A DNA stretch of 64,000 nucleotides, from contig CP059069.1 of NCBI GenBank assembly GCA_017798145.1, forward strand, positions 1,783,226 through 1,847,225, read 5' to 3'. The notes under the pieces were generated by a model that searched no databases, had not been told where the DNA came from, and saw nothing but the letters and a program-made list of their open reading frames with translations. The position numbers were made by a program, and so were the translations under genes. Positions 24,214 through 33,747 of the stretch are shown here, one piece after another (the first letter of the stretch is position 1; every line of letters begins with the position of its first letter). Origin of the DNA: Akkermansiaceae bacterium (GTDB taxonomy: Bacteria > Verrucomicrobiota > Verrucomicrobiia > Verrucomicrobiales > Akkermansiaceae).

Positions 24214-25619
24214 CACCGCGCCGCCACGAGATCATACCCGCGCCAGTCGCCGATCTTCACATTCGCGAAGGAGCCGACGGGGAGTTTCTCATCGACCATG
24301 ACGCTGCCGTCGATCTCGGGCGCATCCCATTGGGTGCGGCCGACGCCGGGTTGCTCGACGAGGACGCGGACGTCCTTGCCGACCTGTGACTGGTTCGTCT
24401 CCGAGGCGATTTTCTGTAGGGCGGACATGGCGCGGGACCAGCGGCTTTTGCGGGTCATGTGGTGGAGGTGGCCGTCGAGCTTCACGGCGCGGGTGCCCTC
24501 TTCCTTGGAGTATTGGAAAACCCCGGCGCGCTCGAAGCGGAATTCCTCGATGAACTCCAACAGCTCCTGGAAATCCTCCTCCGTCTCGCCGGGGAAACCT
24601 ACGATGAACGTCGTGCGAATGCCGAGCCCGGGGATGCCCGCGCGCATGCGGCGCAGGAGATCGCGGATGTAATCGCCCGATGTGACCCGTTTCATGGCGG
24701 TCAACATACGGTCGGAAATGTGTTGGAGCGGGATATCCACGTATTTCGCGACCTTGTCGCACTCGGCGATGGTGGTGATGAGCTCGTCCGACCAATGCGC
24801 CGGGTGTGTGTAGAGAAGGCGCACCCAGAAATCTCCTTCGATCTTGTTGATCTCGCGCAGGAGGGTGCAGAGGGAATTTCCCCGGGTGGAATCGACGGGT
24901 GAACTCGGGTTCGGCCGCTGGCCTTCCCATTGGTCCATGCCGAAGTAGGTGGTGTCCTGGGAAATGAGGTTGATCTCCTTCACGCCGGATTTCACCAGCG
25001 CCTCGACCTCGCGGAGGACGGAATCCTGGGTACGGGAGCGGTGGACGCCGCGGATTTTCGGGATGATGCAGAAGGTGCAGGTGTGGTTGCAGCCCTCGGC
25101 GATTTTCACGTAGGCGTAATGATCCGGCGTGAGGCGGAAGCGCGGCGTGGTGTAGTCCGGGACGTACTTCGGCTTCAGCGTGACGAAATCGCGGGGATCG
25201 TCGGTGGCGGCGGGGCCTTCCGTTTTCCGGACTTCGTCGGAGTTCTTTTTGCCCAGCAGGTTCTCAATGATGGGCGCGACCTTGGTGATCTGGTCGAGGC
25301 CGATGAATGCGTCCACTTCCGGCATGATGCCGGGCAGGTCTTTCGCGAAACGCTGCGACAGGCAGCCGGCCACGATGATTTTCTGTTTCGCGCGCTCCGG
25401 GTTCTCGCCGCGCTCGTTCACCGCGCCGAAGATGGCGTCGATGGACTCTTGTTTCGCCATGTCGATGAACGAGCAGGTGTTGACGATGAGGACATCGGCA
25501 AGCTCGGGATCAGGTGTGAGGGCCATCCCGGCTTCGGCCAGGTGGCCGATCATCACCTCGGAATCGATCAGGTTCTTTGCGCAGCCCAGGGAGATCAGGC
25601 CGACCGTTGTTTTTTCCAT
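24213..25619 (-). CDS. rimO: Ribosomal protein S12 methylthiotransferase RimO
   Basis: This 468-residue radical-SAM enzyme puts a methylthio group on the conserved Asp of ribosomal protein S12. It shows the N-terminal UPF0004 cysteines (SLGCAKNLIDSE, NTCSFIDMAKQES, AGCLSQRF), the radical SAM cluster motif CNHTCTFC within KIAEGCNHTCTFCIIPKIRG, and a C-terminal TRAM domain. VGFPGETEEDFQELL is also typical. Length is normal to slightly long. Confidence 0.95.
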   Translation of the reverse strand: MEKTTVGLISLGCAKNLIDSEVMIGHLAEAGMALTPDPELADVLIVNTCSFIDMAKQESIDAIFGAVNERGENPERAKQKIIVAGCLSQRFAKDLPGIMPEVDAFIGLDQITKVAPIIENLLGKKNSDEVRKTEGPAATDDPRDFVTLKPKYVPDYTTPRFRLTPDHYAYVKIAEGCNHTCTFCIIPKIRGVHRSRTQDSVLREVEALVKSGVKEINLISQDTTYFGMDQWEGQRPNPSSPVDSTRGNSLCTLLREINKIEGDFWVRLLYTHPAHWSDELITTIAECDKVAKYVDIPLQHISDRMLTAMKRVTSGDYIRDLLRRMRAGIPGLGIRTTFIVGFPGETEEDFQELLEFIEEFRFERAGVFQYSKEEGTRAVKLDGHLHHMTRKSRWSRAMSALQKIASETNQSQVGKDVRVLVEQPGVGRTQWDAPEIDGSVMVDEKLPVGSFANVKIGDWRGYDLVAAR

Positions 25620-25630
25620 GGGATGTGAAA

Positions 25631-26281
25631 TTAGAATTGGGGGGGAATGATGAGCTCGTCGCCCGGCTGGGGATCGATCTGGCCGAAGCCGGGCATGGGG
25701 CTGGCGATGGCTCCCTCGGCGCTCACCTCCGTCACCTTGACGCGGCCGAGGATGCCGGTGTTGCGACGGATCGCGAGGATGGTTCCGGACTGGACATGCT
25801 CAGCCATGACAACCTCGATGACAAGGATGGCTCCCACCTCCGGGCTGTTCACGTATTCGGTGACGCGGCCTATGAGCAATGCGTCCCGGATCATGCGGGC
25901 GCGGCGGAGTTCGTTGTCGCTCTCCTCAAGCTTGCGCTGGGCGTTGTGCCCGGCCTCGTCGCGGTAGGTGTCCGCCTTTTTCTCGGCATCCTCCTTCTCG
26001 GCCGCGAGAGCTGCGATCTCCGCTTCCTTCCTGGCCAGATCCGCCTTCATCTTCTCGATCTCGGAGGGGCCGGCGGTCTGCGGAACGGGGTTCTCGCGGA
26101 CTTCGCGAAGCTGCTTTTCGAGCGCAAGCCTGTCCTGCTCGATGCGGAGCTGGTCGATCTGGCTGCGCAACCTCGCGATCTCATCCTGCGGGGCGTTCCT
26201 CACCCCGTCCTTCATCCCTTGGAAAGAGAGCACCACCGCCGCAAGCAGCAGCGCGAAGGTTGCCCCAAGCAAAATTGTCAT
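25631..26281 (-). CDS. Membrane-anchored coiled-coil protein of unknown function
   Basis: The 216-residue product has one N-terminal membrane segment (TILLGATFALLLAAVVLSFQG), a long charged coiled coil (about residues 30-125: EIARLRSQIDQLRIEQDRLA and so on) and a C-terminal globular part with VTEYVNSPEVGAILVIEVVMAEHVQSG. I do not recognise the family. It is 11 bp upstream of rimO on the same strand, so the two are probably cotranscribed. The start at 26281 (ATG) was chosen just before the membrane segment; a GTG at 26290 is possible, and the longer open frame overlaps xseA. Confidence 0.7.
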   Translation of the reverse strand: MTILLGATFALLLAAVVLSFQGMKDGVRNAPQDEIARLRSQIDQLRIEQDRLALEKQLREVRENPVPQTAGPSEIEKMKADLARKEAEIAALAAEKEDAEKKADTYRDEAGHNAQRKLEESDNELRRARMIRDALLIGRVTEYVNSPEVGAILVIEVVMAEHVQSGTILAIRRNTGILGRVKVTEVSAEGAIASPMPGFGQIDPQPGDELIIPPQF

Positions 26282-26408
26282 CGTGTTCACCCGGCGAAAA
26301 TGTCTCCCATCCCCCGCAATGTCAACGAGTCCCTCTGGATCGAATTTTCCCGCCTCCCCATGAGATCCGTGTTGGACGGCGGGCGCTTGATCGCAGAGTA
26401 TCCCGCAA

Positions 26409-27701
26409 GTGGATCTGTTTTCCGATATCCCGAAAAAACCGGCGAAAGCCTTTTCCGTGAGCCAGCTGGTGCGGAAAATGAAGCGCACCATCGAGGTGGA
26501 GGTCGGGAAACTCTGGATCGAGGGAGAGGTCTCGAACCTCAAGAAACAGAGCAGCGGTCACTGGTATTTCTCGCTCAAGGACGAGGGCTCTCAGATCCAG
26601 TGCGCGATGTTCGGAGCGCGCAACAAGGAGGGATCCGAGGCGCTGGAGGACGGGGCGCAGGTGCGGGTTTTCGCGGAGGCCACCGTCTATCTCGCCCGCG
26701 GCCAGCTCCAGGTGATTGTAGAAAAAGCCGAGCGCTCCGGCCAGGGGGACTTGCAGGCGCGCTTCGAGGCCTTGAAGAAAAAGCTCCACGCGGAAGGGCT
26801 TTTCGACGCCTCCCGGAAAAAGGCATTGCCCGCCTTCCCGCGCACCATCGGCATCGTCACCTCGCCGACCGGTGCCGCCATCCAGGACATCCTCAATATC
26901 CTCTCCCGCCGCGCCCCCTGGGTGCAGCCCGTGCTTTTTCCCGTCCGTGTGCAGGGCAAGGGCGTGGAGCGAGAAATCGCCTCCGCCATCGGAAAGCTCA
27001 ACGCACCGGAAAAATTCGGTTACCCCCGCTGCGACCTGCTCATCGTCGGGCGCGGCGGCGGATCGCTGGAGGATCTCTGGTGCTTCAACGAGGAAATTGT
27101 CGCCCGCGCCATCGCCGCCTCGGAAATCCCGGTCATTTCCGCAGTCGGACACGAGATCGATTTCACCATCGCCGATTTCGCCGCCGACCTCCGCGCACCC
27201 ACACCAAGCGCCGCCGCCGAGCTCGCCGTGCCCGATGCCGCCGAACTGGCCGCGAAACTGGATGGCCTGCAAAACCGCATCGCCCGCTCCCTCAGAAACC
27301 TCCTCCGCGAGCCAAGCCAACGCCTCGACTCCCTCCGCTCCGAGCTCGCGCAGGCCGCCGCCACCGGCATCACCGCCCGCGCTGGCGAACTCCGCGAGAT
27401 CCGCCTCCGCCACGGCGCACTCCACCCGCTGCGCATCATCGAACGCCGCCTTGAAAAGCTCGCCACCCTCGGCAAGGATCTCCGCACGCTCACCGCCCAC
27501 CAGCTCGCAAACCGCGCGGAAAAGCTCAAGCGACTCGAGACCATGATCCGCACCCTCGGCCCCGAATCCGCCTTCCGGCGCGGCTTTTCCATCACCATGG
27601 ATGCGGACGGGAACATCCTCCGCTCCACGAAATCCGCCAAGCCAGGCCAAGCCATCCGCACCCGCCTCATCGACGGTGAAATCATTTCCAACATCAGATA
27701 A
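26409..27701 (+). CDS. xseA: Exodeoxyribonuclease VII large subunit
   Basis: The 430-residue product has an N-terminal OB fold ([43 protein letters not shown]) followed by the catalytic domain with [34 protein letters not shown] and [20 protein letters not shown], then coiled-coil helices that bind the small subunit. It degrades single-stranded DNA in complex with XseB. Start is GTG. No xseB is recognised nearby; the small gene that follows encodes a membrane protein and does not resemble XseB. Confidence 0.95.
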   Translation: MDLFSDIPKKPAKAFSVSQLVRKMKRTIEVEVGKLWIEGEVSNLKKQSSGHWYFSLKDEGSQIQCAMFGARNKEGSEALEDGAQVRVFAEATVYLARGQLQVIVEKAERSGQGDLQARFEALKKKLHAEGLFDASRKKALPAFPRTIGIVTSPTGAAIQDILNILSRRAPWVQPVLFPVRVQGKGVEREIASAIGKLNAPEKFGYPRCDLLIVGRGGGSLEDLWCFNEEIVARAIAASEIPVISAVGHEIDFTIADFAADLRAPTPSAAAELAVPDAAELAAKLDGLQNRIARSLRNLLREPSQRLDSLRSELAQAAATGITARAGELREIRLRHGALHPLRIIERRLEKLATLGKDLRTLTAHQLANRAEKLKRLETMIRTLGPESAFRRGFSITMDADGNILRSTKSAKPGQAIRTRLIDGEIISNIR

Positions 27702-27710
27702 GACAATCCC

Positions 27711-28040
27711 ATGCCTCCCGCCGCAAACCCGGAATTCCCTCTCCAGATCATCGTCCTCGCCTACATCGCGACGGCGATCCTGATCATCATCCTGCTCCAG
27801 CTCCTCCGCATGAACGGCAGGCTCGCCGCCCTCTCCGCCAGGCTCTCCCGCTCCAGCCGCTCAGAGAAACTCGCCGAGCCGGATGCCGAGCCCGGCATCG
27901 TAGAGGTCGGCCCCGGCACACCCTTCGAGACATTCCTCAAAGAGGATCCCGAACGCCGCACCCTCGCAAAAAAGGAACAGTTCAAAGCCTACCGGAAGTG
28001 GCGCGCCGAAAAAGGCCTGAACTGGTCCGCAAAGGATTGA
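27711..28040 (+). CDS. Small single-pass membrane protein, unknown function
   Basis: This 109-residue protein has one membrane segment (about residues 12-31, [20 protein letters not shown]) followed by a basic, then acidic, soluble tail ending [19 protein letters not shown]. No family is recognised. It is 9 bp after xseA and 65 bp before sdhB, probably in one transcript. The tail's conserved-looking E-D-P-E-R-R-T-L-x-K-K-E-Q-F-x-x-Y-R-K-W-R pattern may mark a verrucomicrobial family; that is a guess from composition. Confidence 0.65.
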   Translation: MPPAANPEFPLQIIVLAYIATAILIIILLQLLRMNGRLAALSARLSRSSRSEKLAEPDAEPGIVEVGPGTPFETFLKEDPERRTLAKKEQFKAYRKWRAEKGLNWSAKD

Positions 28041-28105
28041 GCAACATCTGTCCTTGCCCTCCGCCCCTTCCTGTCTTTCCTTCCAAACGTAAAACGAACC
28101 GCATT

Positions 28106-28858
28106 ATGAACCTCACCCTCAAAGTCTGGCGCCAGAGCGGCCCCCGCTCCAAAGGCCGCATCCACACCTACCCCGCCGAGAACATCCCCGCGGAAGCCTC
28201 CTTCCTCGAAATGCTCGACATCGTCAACGAGCGCATCATCGGCGATGGCGACGATCCCATCCACTTCGACCACGACTGCCGCGAGGGCATCTGCGGATCC
28301 TGCTCGCTCACCATCAACGGCGTCCCCCACTCCAAGGAAAAGGGCATCACCACCTGCCAGGTCCACATGAGGAAATTCCGCGACGGCGACACGATCTGGA
28401 TCGAGCCTTTCCGCGCAGAACCATTCCCCGTCGTCAAGGATCTCATCGTCGACCGCAGCGCCTTCGACCGCATCATCGCCGCCGGCGGCTACATCGACAT
28501 CCGCACCGGATCCGCCGTGGATGCGAACTCCATACCCATCCCCAAGGACGATGCCGACAGCGCCTTCGACGCCGCCGCCTGCATCGGCTGCGGCGCCTGC
28601 GTCGCCGCATGCAAGAACGCATCCGCCATGCTTTTCGTCTCCGCGAAAGTCTCGCACCTCGGCCACCTCCCGCAGGGCCAGCCGGAGCGCCGCAAACGCG
28701 CCCTCGCCATGGTACGCCAGATGGACAAGGAAGGCTTCGGAAACTGCACCAACCAGTACGAGTGCGAGGCCGCATGCCCCAAGGAAATATCCGTCGACCA
28801 CATCGCCCGCCTGAACCGCGATTTCGGCAAGGGCGTCCTCGAAGAGCAATTCGCCTGA
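28106..28858 (+). CDS. sdhB: Succinate dehydrogenase/fumarate reductase iron-sulfur subunit
   Basis: This 250-residue protein has all three cluster motifs: the [2Fe-2S] cysteines in CREGICGSC plus a later [21 protein letters not shown]; and [20 protein letters not shown]. It passes electrons from the flavoprotein subunit to quinone at the inner membrane. The length and non-classical second motif fit the Bacteroidetes/Chlorobi-type SdhB. Unusually, neither sdhA nor sdhC is beside it: upstream is a small membrane protein and xseA, and 5 bp downstream is msrB. Confidence 0.94.
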   Translation: MNLTLKVWRQSGPRSKGRIHTYPAENIPAEASFLEMLDIVNERIIGDGDDPIHFDHDCREGICGSCSLTINGVPHSKEKGITTCQVHMRKFRDGDTIWIEPFRAEPFPVVKDLIVDRSAFDRIIAAGGYIDIRTGSAVDANSIPIPKDDADSAFDAAACIGCGACVAACKNASAMLFVSAKVSHLGHLPQGQPERRKRALAMVRQMDKEGFGNCTNQYECEAACPKEISVDHIARLNRDFGKGVLEEQFA

Positions 28859-28863
28859 CCCCC

Positions 28864-29301
28864 ATGGAAACCCTCAGCAAAGCCCCCGAAGAGCCGCTCG
28901 GAAAGGTTGTCAGAACCGAGGCCGAGTGGGAAAAAATCCTCACCCCCGAGCAATACCACATCCTCCGCGAGGCCGGCACGGAGCCGCCGGACGGCGACGA
29001 ATACCACGAGTTCAAGAAACAGGGAGACGGTGCCTACCACTGCGCAGGCTGCGGGGCCTTGCTTTTCTCCTCCGAGCACAAGTTCGACTCCCGCTGCGGC
29101 TGGCCCTCCTTCTACGATCCCGCTAAGGCGCAGAACGTCACCACCCGCCCCGACAACTCCGGCGGCAGATCCCGCACCGAGGTCAACTGCGCCATCTGCG
29201 GCGGCCACCTCGGCCACGTTTTCTCAGGCGAGGGCTTCGGCACCCCCACCGACCTCCGCTACTGCATCAACGGCGTCGGCCTAAAGTTCGTCCCGAAATA
29301 G
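28864..29301 (+). CDS. msrB: Peptide methionine (R)-S-oxide reductase MsrB
   Basis: The 145-residue product shows the MsrB fold: the two zinc-binding CxxC pairs (CAGCG and CAICGGHLGHVF), FDSRCGWPSFY, and the catalytic cysteine in RYCINGVGLKF. It reduces the R-isomer of oxidised methionine using thioredoxin. The usual S/A-A-L after the catalytic R-Y-C-x-N is G-V-G-L here. It starts 5 bp after sdhB, implying cotranscription. Confidence 0.94.
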   Translation: METLSKAPEEPLGKVVRTEAEWEKILTPEQYHILREAGTEPPDGDEYHEFKKQGDGAYHCAGCGALLFSSEHKFDSRCGWPSFYDPAKAQNVTTRPDNSGGRSRTEVNCAICGGHLGHVFSGEGFGTPTDLRYCINGVGLKFVPK

Positions 29302-29334
29302 GGAGAGCCGCGCCTCCGGCGGGCTTCTTCCTTC
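29302..29334 (+). terminator. Possible weak terminator after msrB
   Basis: GAGCCGCGCC, a short loop and GGCGGGCTTC form an imperfect hairpin followed by TTCCTTCC just after the msrB stop. The stem has at least one mismatch and the T tract is poor. Confidence 0.4.
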
Positions 29335-29428
29335 CGTCGCACCCGCAGGACATTTTCGAATCCGGGCCGGGAATTTGGAGTTTTAGCGCTTGCCCCAATC
29401 TCACGCCCGGCGAAGATGACGACCCATC

Positions 29429-29508
29429 GGCGGCTTGGCGGAATGGTAGACGCGCTCGACTCAAAATCGAGTTCCAAAAGAGTGTGGGTTCGAGTCCCAC
29501 AGCCGCTA
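29429..29508 (+). tRNA. tRNA-Leu (anticodon CAA)
   Basis: The 80-base sequence folds as a cloverleaf: acceptor GGCGGCT/AGCCGCT (first pair G-U), D stem GCG/CGC around GAATGGTAGA, anticodon stem CTCGA/TCGAG with loop CTCAAAA (anticodon CAA), a 12-base extra arm, and T arm GTGGG-TTCGAGT-CCCAC. The long extra arm and the GG of the D loop fit a class II leucine tRNA reading UUG. CCA is not encoded. It lies 24 bp upstream of lpxI. Confidence 0.94.
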
Positions 29509-29531
29509 CTTCCACTTTTTCCCGCAGCAGA

Positions 29532-30347
29532 ATGGAATCCCCGCGCAGCATAGGCATCATCGCAGGCAGCGGCGTCTATCCATCCACCTTCGTCCGCGCC
29601 GCACGCAAGGCGGAGCCTCAGGCCCGGCTCGTCGCCGTCGGCTTCGACAACGAGACCGCCCCCGCCCTTGAAAAGGAGGTCGATGCCTACCGCAACGTCC
29701 GTGTCGGCCAGCTCTACAGGCTCATCAAGTTCCTGCTCTCCGAAGGCGTCACAGAAGCCGTGATGATGGGCCAGATCTCCCCGAAAAACCTCTTCGACCT
29801 CCGCCCCGACCTCCGCATCCTCATGATGCTTGCTCGGGTAAAAAAACGCAACGCCGAGACACTTTTCGGAGCCATCGCCGACGAACTCGCCAAGGACGGC
29901 ATCACCCTCCTGCCCGCCACCACATTCCTCGAGGATCATCTCCCGCCGGGAGGCCACGTCGCCGGACCTGTCATCAAGCCCCGCACGCTCGGCGACCTCG
30001 AATATGGCTTTGAGATCGCCAAGAAAACCTCCGCCCTGGACATCGGCCAGTCCGTCGTCGTCCGCCACGGCACCGTCCTCGCCGTCGAGGCCTTCGAGGG
30101 CACCAACGCCTGCATCCGCCGCGGCGGCGAGCTCGGCAGGAAAAAGGACACCGTCCTCGTGAAAGTCTCCAAACCAAACCAGGACTTCCGCTTCGACGTT
30201 CCTGTCATCGGCCCGCAGACGATAGAGAACTGCGCCGAGGCCGGCATCCTCGCCATCGGCATAGAGGCGGGGAAAACGATCCTGCTCGAAAAGGACACCG
30301 TCATCCGCCTCTGCACCCAGCACAAGATCTCCATCCACGCCCTGTAG
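29532..30347 (+). CDS. lpxI: UDP-2,3-diacylglucosamine pyrophosphatase LpxI
   Basis: The 271-residue protein begins SIGIIAGSGVYPSTFVRAAR and contains VGQLYRLIKFLLSEGVTEAVMMGQI, GILAIGIEAGKTIL and VRHGTVLAVEAFEGTNACIRRGG, all LpxI (DUF1009) features. It hydrolyses UDP-2,3-diacylglucosamine to lipid X and UMP in lipid A synthesis, replacing LpxH. Its presence supports a lipid A outer membrane. The ATG at 29532 sits just after tRNA-Leu; the open frame upstream runs into the tRNA. Confidence 0.93.
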   Translation: MESPRSIGIIAGSGVYPSTFVRAARKAEPQARLVAVGFDNETAPALEKEVDAYRNVRVGQLYRLIKFLLSEGVTEAVMMGQISPKNLFDLRPDLRILMMLARVKKRNAETLFGAIADELAKDGITLLPATTFLEDHLPPGGHVAGPVIKPRTLGDLEYGFEIAKKTSALDIGQSVVVRHGTVLAVEAFEGTNACIRRGGELGRKKDTVLVKVSKPNQDFRFDVPVIGPQTIENCAEAGILAIGIEAGKTILLEKDTVIRLCTQHKISIHAL

Positions 30348-30382
30348 CGGCGATCTCCGGTCGCCTCTCCCCCAAAATCATC

Positions 30383-31552
30383 ATGCACACTCTCCTCCGC
30401 ATCATCTCCGCATCCCTTTTCCTAACAGCCACCTCACGCGCCGAGCCAGCCGTCAAAGACCTCCCCCCCGCCACCCCCGAAGCCATCTCCGCCGCCATCA
30501 CCCGGGGCGTCGATTTCCTCATCGCCGACCAGAACGCAAACGGCTCCTGGGGCAGCGCCACCCGCACCAAGGGCCTGAACATCTACGCCCCCCTCCCCGG
30601 CGCCCACGACGCCTTCCGCGCCGGTGCCTCCGGCCTCGCTTTCTCCGGCCTTCTCGATTCCGCAGACACCCGCCCGGAAGCCGCCGCCGCCATCGAAAAA
30701 GCCACCGCCTGGTCCATCGAACACCTTCCCAAGCTCCGCCGCGCCGACCAGACCACCACCTACAACATCTGGGGCCACGCCTACGGCCTCCGCGCCCTCA
30801 CCCGCCTCTGGCTGCGCGAAACCGATCCGGAAAAGAAAGCCCTCTACAGAAAACTGGCCCAGCAACAGGTTCAACTCGTCGCCCGCTACGAGGATGTCAA
30901 CGGCGGCTGGGGATACCTCGATCTCTTCGACGACATCACCACCCAGGAGCCCACCGGCATCACCACCTCCTTCAGCTCCGCCACCGTCCTACTGGCCATG
31001 CACGAGTCTCGGGAATCAATGGGAGTCACCCTCGACGAAAAGATCGTCACAAGCTCCCTCGATTCCATCAAGCGCCAGCAGTTTCCGGACAAATCCTACG
31101 GCTACTCCCACAGCCACATCATGCGCCCACGGGCCGATATCAACCGCCCCGCCGGCTCCCTATCCCGCTCCCAGGCATGCAACGCCGCCCTCCGCGCCTA
31201 CGGCCGCGAAGGCATCACCGACGAGGTCATCACCGAATGGGCCGACCGCTTCCTCGCCCGCGAGGGCTTCCTATCCATCGCCCGCAAGCGCCCCCGCCCG
31301 CACGACATCCATTTCAGGATCTCCGGCTACTTCTACTACTACGGCGTCTATTATTTCACCGAATCCGTCAGCTTCCTGCCCCCGGAAAAACGCAAGCCAT
31401 ACGCCGAGCGCCTAGCCGCCCTCATCATTTCCCGCCAGGAAAAGGACGGCTCCTGGTGGGACTACCCGCTCTACGATTACCACCAGCCCTACGGCACCGG
31501 CTACTGCCTCATGGCGCTGAAATGGTGCCGGGATGAGATGGCCGCAGACTAA
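30383..31552 (+). CDS. Secreted prenyltransferase/squalene-oxidase-repeat (alpha/alpha toroid) protein
   Basis: The 389-residue product has a signal peptide (HTLLRIISASLFLTATSRAEP) and several toroid repeats of the type FLIADQNANGSWGS, QVQLVARYEDVNGGWGYLD, SIKRQQFPDKSYGYS and ISRQEKDGSWWDYPLYDYHQPYGTGYCLMAL. The fold is that of terpene cyclases and prenyltransferase beta subunits, but the D-x-D-D cyclase motif is not seen, so enzymatic activity is not claimed. It is probably periplasmic. Its stop overlaps the stop of the convergent lipoprotein gene. Confidence 0.8.
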   Translation: MHTLLRIISASLFLTATSRAEPAVKDLPPATPEAISAAITRGVDFLIADQNANGSWGSATRTKGLNIYAPLPGAHDAFRAGASGLAFSGLLDSADTRPEAAAAIEKATAWSIEHLPKLRRADQTTTYNIWGHAYGLRALTRLWLRETDPEKKALYRKLAQQQVQLVARYEDVNGGWGYLDLFDDITTQEPTGITTSFSSATVLLAMHESRESMGVTLDEKIVTSSLDSIKRQQFPDKSYGYSHSHIMRPRADINRPAGSLSRSQACNAALRAYGREGITDEVITEWADRFLAREGFLSIARKRPRPHDIHFRISGYFYYYGVYYFTESVSFLPPEKRKPYAERLAALIISRQEKDGSWWDYPLYDYHQPYGTGYCLMALKWCRDEMAAD

Positions 31553-32169
31553 AGCGGCCTCCACCGCACGTTCCGGATCATGCCGGTCGTCTGCCACGTC
31601 GCGAGGCCGAAGGGTGCGCAATCCGAGATCGGCCCATACCTCAGCGAAAGTTTTTTCCCGGTCGTATCGACATCGATCACCTTCTGCCCATCGATCCATG
31701 TTGCGATTCTCTCGCCCTGCCGCAGCAGCCGGATGCGATACCACACATCCGTATCGAAACTGCGGTGGGAGGTGGTTTCGTTCTCCGATGCGTCCTTGCC
31801 GTCGATGGACGAGATACCGACCAATCCCCCTCCCCATCCGCCAACAACCAGCGTCACGCACTCGCCTTCCGCGCGGACTGGAAACGTCACCGCACAGAAA
31901 AAGTCCGTCCCGTCCACCCGCTTCGCCTGCATCTCCATCTCGAAGGGCGGCCGTGGGATTTCGCCATCCCAGCGGACAGCCGTGAGCCCCTCCCCCCAGC
32001 CGATCCGCAGCGACTCGCCTTCCTCCTCCACCTGCCCGCCGCCGACCCAGCTCCACTTGCCCCTGAGATCTGTCCACGGCGTTCCGATCACTTTCGGCTT
32101 CTCCTCCCGCCTGCATCCGATGGACCCAAGACCCGAGACCAAAAGCACAATCGCATTCCTCCGCTTCAT
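31549..32169 (-). CDS. Putative lipoprotein with DUF1080/LamG-like beta-sandwich
   Basis: This 206-residue protein has an N-terminal lipobox signal (NAIVLLVSGLGSIGC, Cys at about residue 19). The remainder has a beta-sandwich pattern including WYRIRLLRQGERIATWIDGQKVID, closely matching the 3-keto-disaccharide hydrolase (DUF1080) family that is expanded in Planctomycetes and Verrucomicrobia. It is probably anchored in the membrane and may bind or cut carbohydrate. Catalytic residues are not assigned. Confidence 0.78.
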   Translation of the reverse strand: MKRRNAIVLLVSGLGSIGCRREEKPKVIGTPWTDLRGKWSWVGGGQVEEEGESLRIGWGEGLTAVRWDGEIPRPPFEMEMQAKRVDGTDFFCAVTFPVRAEGECVTLVVGGWGGGLVGISSIDGKDASENETTSHRSFDTDVWYRIRLLRQGERIATWIDGQKVIDVDTTGKKLSLRYGPISDCAPFGLATWQTTGMIRNVRWRPL

Positions 32170-32481
32170 GCCGCCAGCATGAACCCGTCCCGGAAAATGT
32201 CTCGCAATAAGAACTCACCGCCCGGGAACCGCGCTGCCCGGCGAATTGGTGGAAACAGAAGTTGCGGCCGAATATTCTTATCGCTTGGAGCTTTCCCCAA
32301 ACGGCAGCATCATCAGCCCATGAAATCAGCTGCCATGGGAACGCGCATCATCGATACCAGCAAACATATTTTCTCCTGCAGTTCGCCCGAAGGCTCCGCC
32401 CGCATCCCCGAGGAGTTGGGAAAGCTCGGAGAAGTGCGCTCCGGCGCCTTTTGAAGCACATCCTCGAATCGATCCACCCAC
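32170..32481. other. 312-bp intergenic region between lipoprotein gene and bioA
   Basis: This divergent region probably holds the promoters of both flanking genes. It contains the hairpin CCCATG/CATGGG (32317-32339) and a 44-codon open frame from ATG 32320 to 32454 with no Shine-Dalgarno sequence and no recognisable homology. No riboswitch consensus was recognised. Confidence 0.5.
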
Positions 32482-33747
32482 ATGCCGGCCCAACTGGACA
32501 AAGCCCATTGCTGGCACCCATTCACCCCTCAGGGCGAATGGTGCGCGCCGGGGCACGATCCCCTGATGATCGTCCGTGCGGAAGGCGTCTGGCTTCATGA
32601 TGCGGAGGGTGGGCGATACCTCGACGGGAATTCCTCCATCTGGACGAACATCCACGGCCACTGCCGCCCGGAGATCGCGGCGGCCATCGCCGAACAGGCG
32701 GCCACGCTCGACCATTCCTCCTACCTCGGCCTCGGCCACCCGCTGGCTTCCGAGCTTGCTGCAAAACTTGTTTCCTATTTCCCCGCAAACTCACTGGAGC
32801 GGGTCTTCTTCTCCGACAACGGCTCGACCGCCGTGGAGGCCGCCCTGAAAATGTCGCTCCAGTCCCGCATGCAGACGGGCGAGGAAAAACGGACACGCTT
32901 CCTCGCCTTCGACAACGCCTACCATGGCGACACCCTCGGGGCCGCCTCGCTGGGCGGCGTGAACCGCTTCTTTTCCCGCTTCCGCAGCTACGGATTCGAA
33001 ACGGAATTCCTCTCTTCCCTCCACGTCCTGGAATCCACGGATCCATCCACCGTGACGGCGGTCGTCATCGAGCCCCTCATCCAGGGCGTGAACGAAATGC
33101 GTCCCTGGCCACCCGGGATGCTCGCCCAATTGGGGGCATGGACATCGGCTAACGGCATCCACCTCATCCTCGACGAGGTCATGACAGGCTTCGGCCGCAC
33201 CGGAGCCATGTTCGCCTGCCAGCGGGAAAACGTGATCCCGGATTTCCTCTGCCTCGCAAAAGGCCTAACCGGCGGCACCGTCCCCCTCGCAGCGACGCTC
33301 ACGACGGATGCCGTTTACCGAACCTTCCTTGGCGGCAGGGAAAACGCATTCTACTATGGGCATAGTTACACGGCAAACCCTATCGGCTGCGCCGCCGCCC
33401 TCGCTTCCCTGGATCTCTTCGAGACAGACCGCACCCTCGAATCCATGCCCGAAAAAATTGCCGCCCTGGCCGGATCCCTCGCCGCCCTCCGCAAGCACCC
33501 CGCCGTCAAGGAAATCCGCCAATGCGGCCTCATCGCCGGCATCGAGCTGCACGATGGCATGGGCGAAACCGCCGCCACCGCCGCCCGCCGCCACGGACTC
33601 GTCACCCGCAACATCCTCAATACCATCGTGCTCATGCCTCCGCTCTGCATCACACCGGATGAGATCCGCTTCGCCTGCGAGGCGATCGGCAAAGGCATTG
33701 CCTTCGCACATGATCGCATTTCCCATCCGATCCATCCCGAAGAATGA
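32482..33747 (+). CDS. bioA: Adenosylmethionine-8-amino-7-oxononanoate aminotransferase
   Basis: This 421-residue PLP enzyme converts KAPA to DAPA in biotin synthesis, using SAM as amino donor. It has HCWHPFTPQGEW, DGNSSIWTNIHGH, VFFSDNGSTAVEAALKMSLQ, AYHGDTLGAASLGG, LILDEVMTGFGRTG and the PLP lysine in FLCLAKGLTGGTVPLA. No other bio genes are in the window. The stop overlaps the start of ispD (ATGA). Confidence 0.94.
   Translation: MPAQLDKAHCWHPFTPQGEWCAPGHDPLMIVRAEGVWLHDAEGGRYLDGNSSIWTNIHGHCRPEIAAAIAEQAATLDHSSYLGLGHPLASELAAKLVSYFPANSLERVFFSDNGSTAVEAALKMSLQSRMQTGEEKRTRFLAFDNAYHGDTLGAASLGGVNRFFSRFRSYGFETEFLSSLHVLESTDPSTVTAVVIEPLIQGVNEMRPWPPGMLAQLGAWTSANGIHLILDEVMTGFGRTGAMFACQRENVIPDFLCLAKGLTGGTVPLAATLTTDAVYRTFLGGRENAFYYGHSYTANPIGCAAALASLDLFETDRTLESMPEKIAALAGSLAALRKHPAVKEIRQCGLIAGIELHDGMGETAATAARRHGLVTRNILNTIVLMPPLCITPDEIRFACEAIGKGIAFAHDRISHPIHPEE

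Noticed and set aside
27711-28040. xseB next to xseA
   Set aside because: The product has a clear membrane helix and lacks the XseB helical pattern.
29267-29560. Minus-strand protein across tRNA-Leu (VGLEPTLFWNSILSR)
   Set aside because: This is the antisense of the tRNA, a familiar false annotation.
32320-32454. 44-codon small gene before bioA
   Set aside because: No ribosome-binding site, no recognised homology and ordinary codon content; noted only in the intergenic entry.
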